Part shown: positions 11,314 through 19,829 of the stretch, in pieces
How the letters are laid out: each line of letters starts with the position of its first letter
Position numbering within the stretch: position 1 is the stretch's first letter
NCBI GenBank assembly: GCA_027943245.1
Contig: JANDJZ010000056.1
Location: 27,454-91,453, forward strand
DNA from: Acanthamoeba sp. SK_2022b
Lineage: Eukaryota; Discosea; Longamoebia; Acanthamoebidae
Length of the DNA stretch: 64,000 nucleotides
Reading direction: 5' to 3'
Position numbers and translations under genes: made by a program
Notes under the pieces: generated by a model
What the model was told of the DNA's origin: nothing
What the model saw: only the letters and a program-made list of their open reading frames with translations
The model's database searches: none

Positions 11314-11718
11314 TCAGAGCTTGAACAGGAAAGCTTGCACATAGGTTCTGAAGAAGGTGGGTGCAAAGGCTGTTCCTGGCATTGTGTATGTGTATGGGGT
11401 GATATTGTCAGCTTTGCATACATGGTGAAAAGTAATACATGGAAGATGTATTGGGCAGCAGCATACCGTGGTCAGAGTGGAAGACGTTTGAAGTTGTACA
11501 CTTAAACAAAGTTGGGATTGCAGAGGAGTGGTGTTCTGGCTAGAGGAAATTGGATCTAAAGCACCAATCCATTTTGCACTGTAAGTTGCATTGCTGAAAA
11601 AGAGAAGGCTATCCACAGTTTCAGGATCTTGATGATATCCTGACCAGTCGATGTTGAAAGTGTAGGACTTGTACAGGCGCCCTATAAAGATGACATATAG
11701 AGCTGGAAGTAACATCAC
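11314..11718 (-). pseudogene. unidentified fragment with a KSYTFNI motif
   Basis: Minus-strand open frame containing LPALYVIFIGRLYKSYTFNI, followed by DWSGYHQDPETVDSLLFFSN. Part of it (plus-strand 11616-11694) is repeated in the same orientation at 16021-16108, where the frame again reads KSYTFNI. The reuse of the same protein motif suggests two copies of one gene family. The family is not recognised. Confidence 0.4.
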
Positions 11719-11854
11719 ATACCTAAAGAATATATGGAGGGTTAGATGGTCACATACACATACACAATATAATGATAGGTGAAAACTTTACATAAAACAA
11801 AGCTGACAATATCACTGCACAATGATGACACACCATTTTGTTGAACTCCTCCTT

Positions 11855-12850
11855 CAGCTTGGGGCACACATTCAGTAAAGTGCCCAAGACCATTCATAGA
11901 AGCTGCCACTGGCTGTGCTGATGCGTGAGCAGAGAGATCAGCCCACCCATCTCAATGGGATTTGTCATTACCACGCCATAGGTGTCTGCACACCAGTAAT
12001 GATAAGTTTAATAGAACATAAGGATGAGGCATGGGCACATACCACGCCAATTGAAGGTGGTCAGGCCATCAGCTGGTTTAGCCTTGTTGTGTCCCAAAGG
12101 CAGGGTGTAAGGTCAGCCAATACATCACAGATCACAACATCAAGCCAATGTTGTGAGGGTAACACATTTAAGTAGTTGTCTCATCTTGTCACACAGATCA
12201 GTCACAGGCTGGCTCAAATTCCATATGAGGCAAGTAGCCTGGCATCACTGTCACTCACTCCTTTGTTAAAATGGTAAGAGATCCTAATAGGGTAACAACC
12301 AGGGGCATATGTCAGCAATATCACATAACCAGAAATTTCTGGCCAGGATATGCTGTGCAGGCAGCATCCATGCAATGGTTGCCATTGATGACCAGATACT
12401 CCGGCTTTCCATCATTGAGCATGCATTCCTCCTTGCAAAGTGGCTGCACCAAGAGCTTGTCCATGGTTAGAACGCCATTTCGTTGAAGGACTTGATCAGC
12501 ACTTGCCATCCCTGTGCTGTAACAGGATGAAGGGACCTAGCCTTGGTCATGTGCCCAATGTCAATCAGTTCTGCATTCAACTGGATGTGCTTTTCAAGGA
12601 GTTCACTGTAACGACACAGAAGATTTTCCTTTGGAATGTGACTAAGCTCCTCATCTATTGGCTGAGAGTAAAGTATTATTAGCTGTGAAATGTACCAAAA
12701 CAACTCACTAGTGACTGTGTACATGTATGTGATGGATAGGTGTACACAATAACATGAAGAGGGCTGAATCCTCAGCACTTCCCTCTTGTAAGGGTTCCTC
12801 AACCTCACTGGCACCTGAAGTCTGTGTTCAGACAATATGGTTAGCACCAT
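11855..12850 (-). pseudogene. decayed spliced gene with a ParB/sulfiredoxin-like domain
   Basis: Read on the minus strand from 12850 down. LQVPVRLRNPYKREVLRIQP is followed by a probable intron near 12750-12665 and then PIDEELSHIPKENLLCRYSE. The frame continues IDIGHMTKARSLHP and QGWQVLIKSFNE, where it shifts near 12470, then LLVQPLCKEECML, KPEYLVINGNHCMDAA and PGQKFLVM. The order R-x-L-P, a helix with an S-F-N-E element, V-x-P and V-I-x-GNH matches the ParB/Srx fold, in which a GNHR-type motif follows a strand; here Arg is replaced by Cys. Further exon-like frames continue downstream (VTDLCDKMRQLLK; DVLADLTPCLWDTTRLNQLM; TNPIEMGGLISLL, the last broken by an in-frame stop before LLNVCPKLKEEF). 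The gene is most likely dead. The family call is from motif reading only. Confidence 0.42.
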
Positions 12851-13038
12851 GTCAGTTTAATGTAGTATTGAATGTGGTGTACCTGTAACTCATCTTATGG
12901 TTGACATGGTACATCTGGCTTATACGTGGCTGGTGATCCATAAAATACATTTGGCTTATAAGTGGCCTCAACCATTGGTGTGACGCTGCCTGTGACATGC
13001 TGAGATTTTATATCCTGCAAGCTTGTATAATGGCAGTG

Positions 13039-13323
13039 TTAAACATGCCCAGGCAGAGTCTGCCGCAGCATCGCTTGTTCAAGATCAGTGGCATAATTTG
13101 CTCTACTGCATTGGGCACTGTTTGTGCTGGGGTCTTGTTGGTGGTGTCTTCTGGTTATAGCAGGGGTAAATTGATTCATTGTCATTGCTGAGCATCCCAA
13201 CTGGTCACAGAACAGCCAATGACAAAACCAATGTGGACCATGTATGCATACACAATGGAATGGCATCATCAAAATGTGAGCAAAATTGGTGGAAGAGAAG
13301 AAATGATTTAAATCAAAAACCAA
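13039..13323 (-). pseudogene. open frame of unknown origin, possible upstream exon of the ParB-like gene
   Basis: Minus-strand frame with the segment TMNQFTPAITRRHHQQDPST and ANYATDLEQAMLRQTLPGH. It lies upstream, on the same strand, of the ParB-like fragment and could be its N-terminal exon. There is no recognisable domain. Confidence 0.22.
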
Positions 13324-13490
13324 GGTACTGCATGCACATGATTACCTATCAGACGCCTGCATGGGGCTTGTGAGTGGTGTACACTTGAGAAAGCAGAGAA
13401 AAGATACTGCTGAAGCAGTGGAATGAGGATTTGCACTCTCACTTAGTGGATGGCAACATGGGACGGTCTGTGAATGGCAATGGTGCTGGG

Positions 13491-13730
13491 AAATGTTGGG
13501 AGTGAAGAAGGCCAATGATGATTAAATGTAGACTAATCCAAAACCCACAGCCAGAAGCATTTGCAAACTTGGGGTTTGTCTACATTTTGTGATGCAAATT
13601 TATAACCAGAAAAATGGCAACAAAAAGCTGGCGCAGCTGGAGCAGCTGGAGCCCAAGACCAGTGTGGCCAGCGAGAGGGCAGGAGTTGTGGTGGCCATGG
13701 TGAGACTGTGGTGTGTGAGAGAGGTTGAGG
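13491..13730 (+). repeat. inverted repeat, left arm
   Basis: This 240-base arm matches the reverse complement of 14389-14635, with an estimated 85-90 percent identity by eye. Shared landmarks are AGTGAAGAAGGCCAATGATG, AACCCACAGCCAGAAGCATT and AAAATGGCAACAAAAAGCTG. The arms flank about 660 bases that hold a coiled-coil ORF. The arm reads a protein-like segment (NQKNGNKKL, then LEPKTSVA), so a coding piece was probably duplicated in inverted orientation. Confidence 0.88.
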
Positions 13731-14012
13731 CTGCAAGGCCATGTGATGTGGCTGTGTGGGAGCACAAAAGGGCAGACATGGTGAGGCTGTGTGTGTAGGA
13801 GAGAGGAGAGTAAAGGTGAGAGCTGTGGCTGTGATGTGTGTGAGTGAGAGTGAGGCTGTGATGGTGTGTGGGAGCGTGAGAGGGTGAAGCTGAGGTGTGA
13901 GGGCAAGGGCTCCACCATCAGGTCTATGGTGTGGCAAAGTCGCTCATTCTTGAGGTAGTGGAGCAGTGTGGTGCATGTAATCTTGAGTAGGTCTGTGAGC
14001 TCCTATCTGATG

Positions 14013-14375
14013 TCATGCTCTTCTTTGACCTACACACTGTGAGCTGCAAGCTGGTAAAGAGTAAGATGGAGAAGCATGAACCTTGTCTGGCCAGTCTTGA
14101 AGCCATTGATCTTGCACTAGTGCACACTCTTTTTGTTTTGCCTCCATTTGCTCCCAAATCTCACACTTGTTCTCCACAGATGCCAAGGTGTGCAACATCT
14201 CATGCTGCTCCACCTCCTCAATGATCTTCTTCACATCTTCAATCTGCCTGCATTTCAGCTCTTTTTTTTGAGTCCAGGCCACATGGTGGCACTTAAGCTC
14301 CATTGTGGAGAGGCCTGCAGGAGGAGAAAAAACTCCTTTCTTGGGGGTGAGCATTGGATGGTCTTGCCCTCTCAT
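14013..14375 (-). pseudogene. coiled-coil ORF between inverted repeat arms
   Basis: Minus-strand open frame of 120 codons: MELKCHHVAWTQKKELKCRQ, IEDVKKIIEEVEQHEMLHTL, then NKCEIWEQMEAKQKECALVQ. It is rich in Glu, Lys and Gln with heptad spacing. It lies mostly between the two repeat arms. No family is recognised and it has no clear start. Confidence 0.35.
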
Positions 14376-14388
14376 GTGCCATCATTGT

Positions 14389-14635
14389 CTCAACCTCTCT
14401 CAAACACCACAGTCTCACCATGGCTGCAATCTCTTTCCCATGTGCCACCACAACCTCTCCCTCTTGCCAGCCACACTGGTCTTGGGCTCCAGCCGCTCCA
14501 GCTTTTTGTTGCCATTTTTCTGGTTGGTGTGCATCAATACATGCAGACAAACTCTGAGTTTGCAAATGCTTCTGGCTGTGGGTTTTAGATAGTCTACATT
14601 TAATCATCATTGGCCTTCTTCACTCCCCAATATTT
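14389..14635 (-). repeat. inverted repeat, right arm
   Basis: Reverse-complement partner of 13491-13730. Small differences include an extra stretch of about 12 bases and scattered C/T and G/A changes, as expected for copies that have decayed by transitions. Confidence 0.88.
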
Positions 14636-15609
14636 CCTTACACAATCCCAACTGTAGACACCTGTCTGTGGTAACTGTTGCTGGAGGTGTTTTGCCAGGA
14701 TATGCAAATGCCTCAATGCAACAACAAACTATGGTTAACCAATTAAAAACAGAAAAAAACGCAATGAAACAAGGTAGGAAACTCAGATGACAGCTAAACT
14801 CCAATTGGCAAAAATTCTGATTGGCTGCCCTGGGGCCTTATAAGTTGGAGTGGCTGCCAAAATCATTTCTCATAGTTGCCCAGCACCAGACAAACAACAT
14901 GGAGAAGGACAAGCTACAGAGACCCAAAAGTGCTGGATGCTGCAGCAACCCTAGTGGAAGAAGCTTTAGGTGAGGGACCTTAACAGCAAGACCCTTGGTG
15001 CTCTACAAAATATGTGCACAGTACTTACACCTTCCCTTTTTTGATATCTGACAGTTCATATCTAATTTGATGTTAACCATTTGCAGGAATTCTTTGCCAA
15101 ACAAAAAAAGCAAATGGAACAGGTATGATATTTTGATAAAATATGACATCACATACACATACACTATGGCAAAACCATCCAACCAATAGAACTGACCATT
15201 ATTTCTTCCAGGAGTCAATAGTTGAGGACTCACAACCAGTTTCAACTCCTGAAACCATAATTAGCAAGGGATTGAGGAGCACCAATGGTATTTCAGAAAA
15301 CAAGATGGCTAATTTCTGAAACAATGATACCTTGTGAATGGGGAGGTTGTCTACAGATGTTACTGCTGTGGATGACTTTGTGCAAGGGCTCAACACTTGG
15401 TACTCCAACAATATTCATTCACCCCTTTTCTTGCTTGAATGTTGGTCATTAATGACCTGGCTGAACCCTTATATCAAAAGTGTGAAGGGCACCTCATGCC
15501 CACATATCTTCTGCTTTACTCATAACCACCTCCATTATCAAATGGGAGGTCCAGTCATGTTAAAATTGATTTTGTATTCTAATTTTGGATGTATAAAATT
15601 GAGTTAAAG

Positions 15610-16089
15610 TCATATTATGCATATCGTGGTCAGAGTCCTCAGAAAGGGAGGTCTCAGGCTTGTCTTTGTTGAAGAGATCTTCCTCCTCCCTATCACAGTG
15701 CTTGTAGGAAGAATAGGAAGAAGAGGAAGATGAATGGCGCTTTTGGGACTTGCTTCCCTGAGCATCCTTCTCCCTTGATGGGGAAGGAGTCCTCTCCCTG
15801 TTCTTGCTGCTGTGCTTCTCCTGAAAGTTGTAATTGTGGGTGCTCTGGCAGTGCTTCTTGTGCTTTTCTGGTGAATGATTGGAGCTGAAAGCTTGTGCAC
15901 ATAGTTTAGACACTGAGTATACAAGTGTTGATGGGGCATACTTGGTTGAATGGCTTGAGGAAATAGAGGTGTCCAAGAGGGGCTCCACTTCTTGATGCCA
16001 CTGTTTTTCTCATAGGCCTGCAGTTTCAGGATCTTGATAATATCCTGACCAAGCTCACACTCAATGTTGAAAGTGTAGGACTTGTTCAT
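15610..16089 (-). pseudogene. Ser/Arg-rich fragment with the second KSYTFNI copy
   Basis: Two overlapping minus-strand frames. One starts MNKSYTFNIECELGQDIIKI and repeats the motif seen at 11314-11718. The other (15560-15988) is rich in Ser, Lys and Arg (KNRERTPSPSREKDAQ, then SQKRHSSSSSSYSSYK) with an acidic tail, the composition of RS-type or disordered nuclear proteins. The two frames probably join through an intron or a frameshift. Origin unknown. Confidence 0.35.
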
Positions 16090-16698
16090 GCACCCTATAA
16101 AGATGACAGGTTGTCATGGTGATGATGGAAGTGTGCAGCTGAAAACCAAGGAAGCCCATGATACTATTCCTGCTGAGCCTCTTGACCCACCTTACTGTGC
16201 TGGCCTCGCCCTGACAGGCAAGGCCACCTGTGATCTCACCACTGATAAGCCTGGTGATGGTGCCATAATAGCAGTGTCTGGTGAAAAAGGAAGTGTTTGG
16301 CTTGGCTTGGTGAAGTGCACTACAAGGGCCCAAATCTTCCTCAACTGGTTTGAGGAAGATGATGATGGGTCATTCCACCTGGTCAGCTTGTTGCCATTAC
16401 CTATGGAGTGATGATGTATGCTGATGTCTCACTTGACCTGAACAACCACATGAGACCTGCACTACAAAAGCAACTTTTGGACATGCATGAGAGTTGGCCC
16501 AAAAATTCAGAGCACAGGCCAGCAGGGTACTTGCAACAGTTGGTTCATGACAAAATCAATGGGGACCGTGTACACATGAGTGAAGGAGATGAAGAAAATG
16601 CAGAGCCATTGTGTTCTGTGTGCAAGCAGCAGCATTTGGGCAGACAGCTGTCATGTTTCTTGAAGGTGCCACTGATAGTCAATGTTGTATGTTTTTGA
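16082..16698 (+). pseudogene. unidentified plus-strand gene fragment (tandem ORFs)
   Basis: Two plus-strand frames overlap by four bases at 16408. The first reads GAIIAVSGEKGSVWLGLVKC, then AQIFLNWFEEDDDGSFHLV. The second reads VSLDLNNHMRPALQKQLLDM and ends in a Cys-containing segment (CSVCKQQHLGRQLSC). The pattern of a strand, Trp-x-Gly, then F-L-x-W-F followed by acids recalls small barrel modules such as BAH- or Tudor-like readers, but it is not enough to name one. The frame change and the missing start suggest a broken gene. Confidence 0.35.
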
Positions 16699-17344
16699 TT
16701 TGCACCATTCACCAGTGACCAGCCACCATGATGGAGCTGCTGCAGATTCTGCAATCTTAATGCTCATCACAGAGTAAGGGTGATGGGGGCTGGATGACTG
16801 ACCTTGTTGACTGCTTCTAACTACAACATCTTTACCCAAAACCACCAGTACTGTTATGACCTCCACATGTCTAAAAAACTGTGCTTCATGACACCCTACT
16901 GCCAACTCAATGCCTTGCAGTCCGAAGTGATACTTGTTGTTACTGTTGGAGAAGTGGCCACAGTATGCATTGTATCATGGGTTATGGTGGTTATATAAGT
17001 TGACATTTTTTAATATGCAATAAAAAAATCACTTGTAATCTTTGGAAAATGAGTTTGCATTTTTCACCAAAAGTATTCTAATCTTTGCAAAATGGGAGAT
17101 TTGGAGTTAAAACCTATTTTGAGGAGCTAAATCTTGAAATCAAAATCAATTTTAAAATGACAGGACCTCTCATTTGAAAATAGAGGTGGTTCTCTGTGCA
17201 CAGCAGCTGAGATTAGAGAATGGGCTGATCCCTTTGAGCTGCATGAAGCAAGCATGTTGCCTGTGGTACTGCCATCTTTGATGGACTGTCCCCACATCCC
17301 CAACTTGCTGTGCCTCAAGACAGCTCACTCACTGACTACTAAAC

Positions 17345-17575
17345 TTGTGTGTGCCTTGTGCAGAGCAGAACCAGTGCACCAACTGTAAAAACTTCAACTT
17401 CTGTGGAATTGCAGTACATCTAGACAGCAATGAAACAACAGATGACTTCTGGATTGGCAACTCATCTCAGTGCAGTGCTGACATTTGCAAGTGCACTGGT
17501 GGAGCTCCTCCAATGGTAGATGGAAAGGTTATGGAACTGAAGGAGCTATCTATAAATAAGCAAATGTTAGCTTGA
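17345..17575 (+). pseudogene. cysteine-rich ORF at the right edge of the CpG-depleted block
   Basis: Plus-strand frame of 76 codons with Cys pairs (VPCAEQNQCTNCKNFNFC and later CSADICKCTGG). The spacing could bind a metal. It ends at 17575, just before the stop codon of the oppositely read TPK gene, so the two genes nearly abut tail to tail. Low GC and CpG loss tie it to the block, not to the host gene. Confidence 0.3.
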
Positions 17576-17578
17576 GGT

Positions 17579-19312
17579 TCATTGGGACATCGATTGTATT
17601 CGACGCAACAGCTCTGGCGTAATGGCGAAGCCCGACGATGAGCCCACGACCACGGAGTCGCGCTTACACGCGGGGCACACGGCCGTCTCAGCGGCCGCAG
17701 GGCCTCCGCCTTTGTTCGCCGTCACCGCAGCTTCGACGTCGACCGGCGGCAGCGTTACCCACGATTTTATCTCGCTCGGCCAGAAGGTGGCCAGGCAGTG
17801 GAAGCAGCCGCACACGTCGCTGCGCAGTATCTCCACCCGGTGGTCGACGGCGTGCGCGCGTATGTCCTCCACGTGATCCTCGACGGCGAGCAGCTGCTGC
17901 GTGCGTCGCTCCTCCTCCTCGGGTCGGATATCGAATGTCCACAGCACCGGGTCGGACACCTCCACCTCTGCTGACTCCGCCGCCATCTCGTTTGATGTGC
18001 TAACCAGCCCGCCAAACTCCATCGACGCCAGCGCTTGAGACACGAGCAGAAGAGAGGGAGAGACGGCGGTGAGGGAGCAGGCGCAAAGGAAGAGTGGAGA
18101 GCGAGAGGTACCGAGATCCCACCGGAGGCCCTTGGTGGTGATGGACCGGCACGGGGTGCCAAGGGGCACCAGGCTGCAGAAGATGCGTCGCCTGTCCTGA
18201 GGCCGCGGCGCTATGTTGGTGTGGATGACATGGCGCCCCGGCACCAGCAGGAAGGTCTGATCCAACACAAACCGGCGCGAACCGCCACGGTGAGAGCTCT
18301 CGGCGTCGATGACAACCTCATCATAAATGACTCACAAGTGCAAGGAGAGGCGAAGGTACCAGATTGAGGTCAGAGAGGAGGAAGATGCGACGCTGGCGAT
18401 ACTTGTAGAGGATGTTCACGTTGGCCAGCTCGTGTGAGAAGTTGCCGCCGAGACCGCCCACCACGCACAAGTTGGTGAACTGATGATGTCGGAGAAACGA
18501 GCCCAACGATGAGAAAAGAGTCCCTGCAAGTGCCAGAGGCATTGGTGGTGAGGTACCGTTTGTCCTCTCTGCTGTTCGATGTCCTTGATTTGCAGGAGGC
18601 ACTTCTCCAGGTCGGTCGTGTCTTGGTCGCGGCTCTGAACGATGACCGTCCCCTGTGACGATCAACATGACGAGGAGAGGGAGAAACGCGCGGAGCAGGG
18701 CAAAATGGTGAGCCACTACCGTCAACGCGACCGCTGCACGATGAGAAGAGAGACCTTGCTGCGGTAGTACTCCATGACGGATGGTCGCAGCGAGTCCATG
18801 TCGCCAGTTATCATGTCCGGCACGAACCTGATGAAACCGTTGTGAGAGCGGAGAAGCGGTAAGGGCTGTGACAGTGTGGTGCACCTCCTCTTGTCGTAGG
18901 CAAAGATGCGATTGCCACCTCCATCAGCACACACCTTTATGCCAGCTGCACAACGCCGGTGAGCGCTCAAAAGATGGTGATTGAATTTTGATGCTCCACA
19001 AGATTGGACTGCACCTTTAGACCACAAAAACGGGAAGTAGCGGTTGTGCCTGGGGATGGCCGAGTTGGCGATGATAAGGGCTAGAGGTACATCCTCCATC
19101 TTCCGACCGGCTACCTCCTCCATCGCTTGCGTGCTGCCCGAAGCGAAGAAATCCGCACAGTTCCAAACCATCAAGTCCTCCGTTGCCGAACTAGTAGCGA
19201 TAGCTGGCTCCTTGTCCAATGAGTAGGGCTTACGTGCTAGAGTTGTCGAGTGTAGCATACGAGCGGTACGTCCTCGATGCTGTGCCCGCAAGCTCGCCCC
19301 TGCTCTGCGCAT
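17579..19312 (-). CDS. thiamine pyrophosphokinase fused to a bacterial-type zinc-binding domain
   Basis: Spliced minus-strand gene. The N-terminus is Arg-rich (MRRAGASLRAQHRGRTARML), possibly a mitochondrial presequence; a second Met (MLHSTTLARK) lies at about 19258. TPK motifs follow in order: LALIIANSAIPRHNRYFPFL, VCADGGGNRIFAYDKRR, the catalytic MITGDMDSLRPSVMEYY, DTTDLEKCL, LCVVGGLGGNFSHELANVNI, IFCSLVPLGTPCRSITTKGL and FGGLVSTSNE, closing with DPVLWTFDI. TPK converts thiamine and ATP to thiamine diphosphate and AMP. The same frame continues without a stop into DHRVEILRSDVCGCFHCLAT, FWPSEIKSWV, AVCPACKRDSVV and SGFAITPELLRRIQ, which is the pattern of a roughly 100-residue bacterial cytoplasmic protein with two Cys pairs. 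The fusion is seen directly in one exon (17579-18036). Confidence 0.82.
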
Positions 19313-19829
19313 CTCTTGTTTTTGAGTCCAAGTGCTTTACGCGCCGACCTTTTCTCTACGTAGCGCTCACGGGATGTACACCGCGTGCTCCAAGCTCACT
19401 CATTGTACATTGCCATGTGCACCCAGCCTTCCCCCGTAGTAAGACTTTGAAGACACTTGGCCAGATGCGATCACATTGATAATAACCAACCTCGGTGCCT
19501 TCCTCCCCACAGGCAGGCCAAAGGCTCCCAATTAGGATAGGAGTCACCTCGGGAGATAGGTGTTGTGTGTGTGCGCGCGTGTGTGTATGTGTGTACTCCC
19601 ACCCGCTGCCCAGTCGATGTACTGAAGTCATGTCTCGCCAAGCCTCCGTCCATCAATCAGAAGCGCAAGGAGGGTTTGCTCCATTGTTTGATCAAAAAAT
19701 GGAAGGAAATAAAAATAAATAGGGGTCGAAACTTGGTCCGGAAACGTTTGCGCTCGGATCTACCTTCGGCCACTGTGCGAGGAGAGGGAGGCATTGGGGC
19801 CATAACGCTCCCTCCCCCCACGGCCGCCG
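19313..19829. other. intergenic region with short (TG)n tract
   Basis: About 520 bases between the TPK start and the ZNF598 stop, both on minus. A TG/GC-rich tract lies at 19564-19594. This segment should hold the TPK promoter and the ZNF598 3' UTR. No coding frame is supported. Confidence 0.4.

Larger units (their letters stand above)
9466..17578. mobile_element. CpG-depleted degenerate insertion, probable decayed mobile or viral-derived DNA
   Basis: From about 9466 to 17578 the sequence changes abruptly. GC falls, TG and CA dinucleotides dominate, and CpG almost vanishes: by eye a few dozen CpGs in 8.1 kb, with many 60-base lines holding none, against several per line on both sides. The change is sharp at both edges; the right edge is within a few bases of the stop codon of the thiamine pyrophosphokinase gene. 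Inside are an inverted repeat, direct repeats and pieces of spliced-looking genes with stops and frame changes. CpG loss with TG/CA gain is the known footprint of 5-methylcytosine deamination. No terminal inverted repeats, long terminal repeats or target-site duplication were found at the edges. A chimeric contig with DNA of another organism is the main alternative. Confidence 0.55.

Noticed and set aside
9466..17578. Terminal inverted repeats or long terminal repeats at the block edges
   Set aside because: Comparison of the first and last 60 bases in both orientations showed no convincing match or target duplication.
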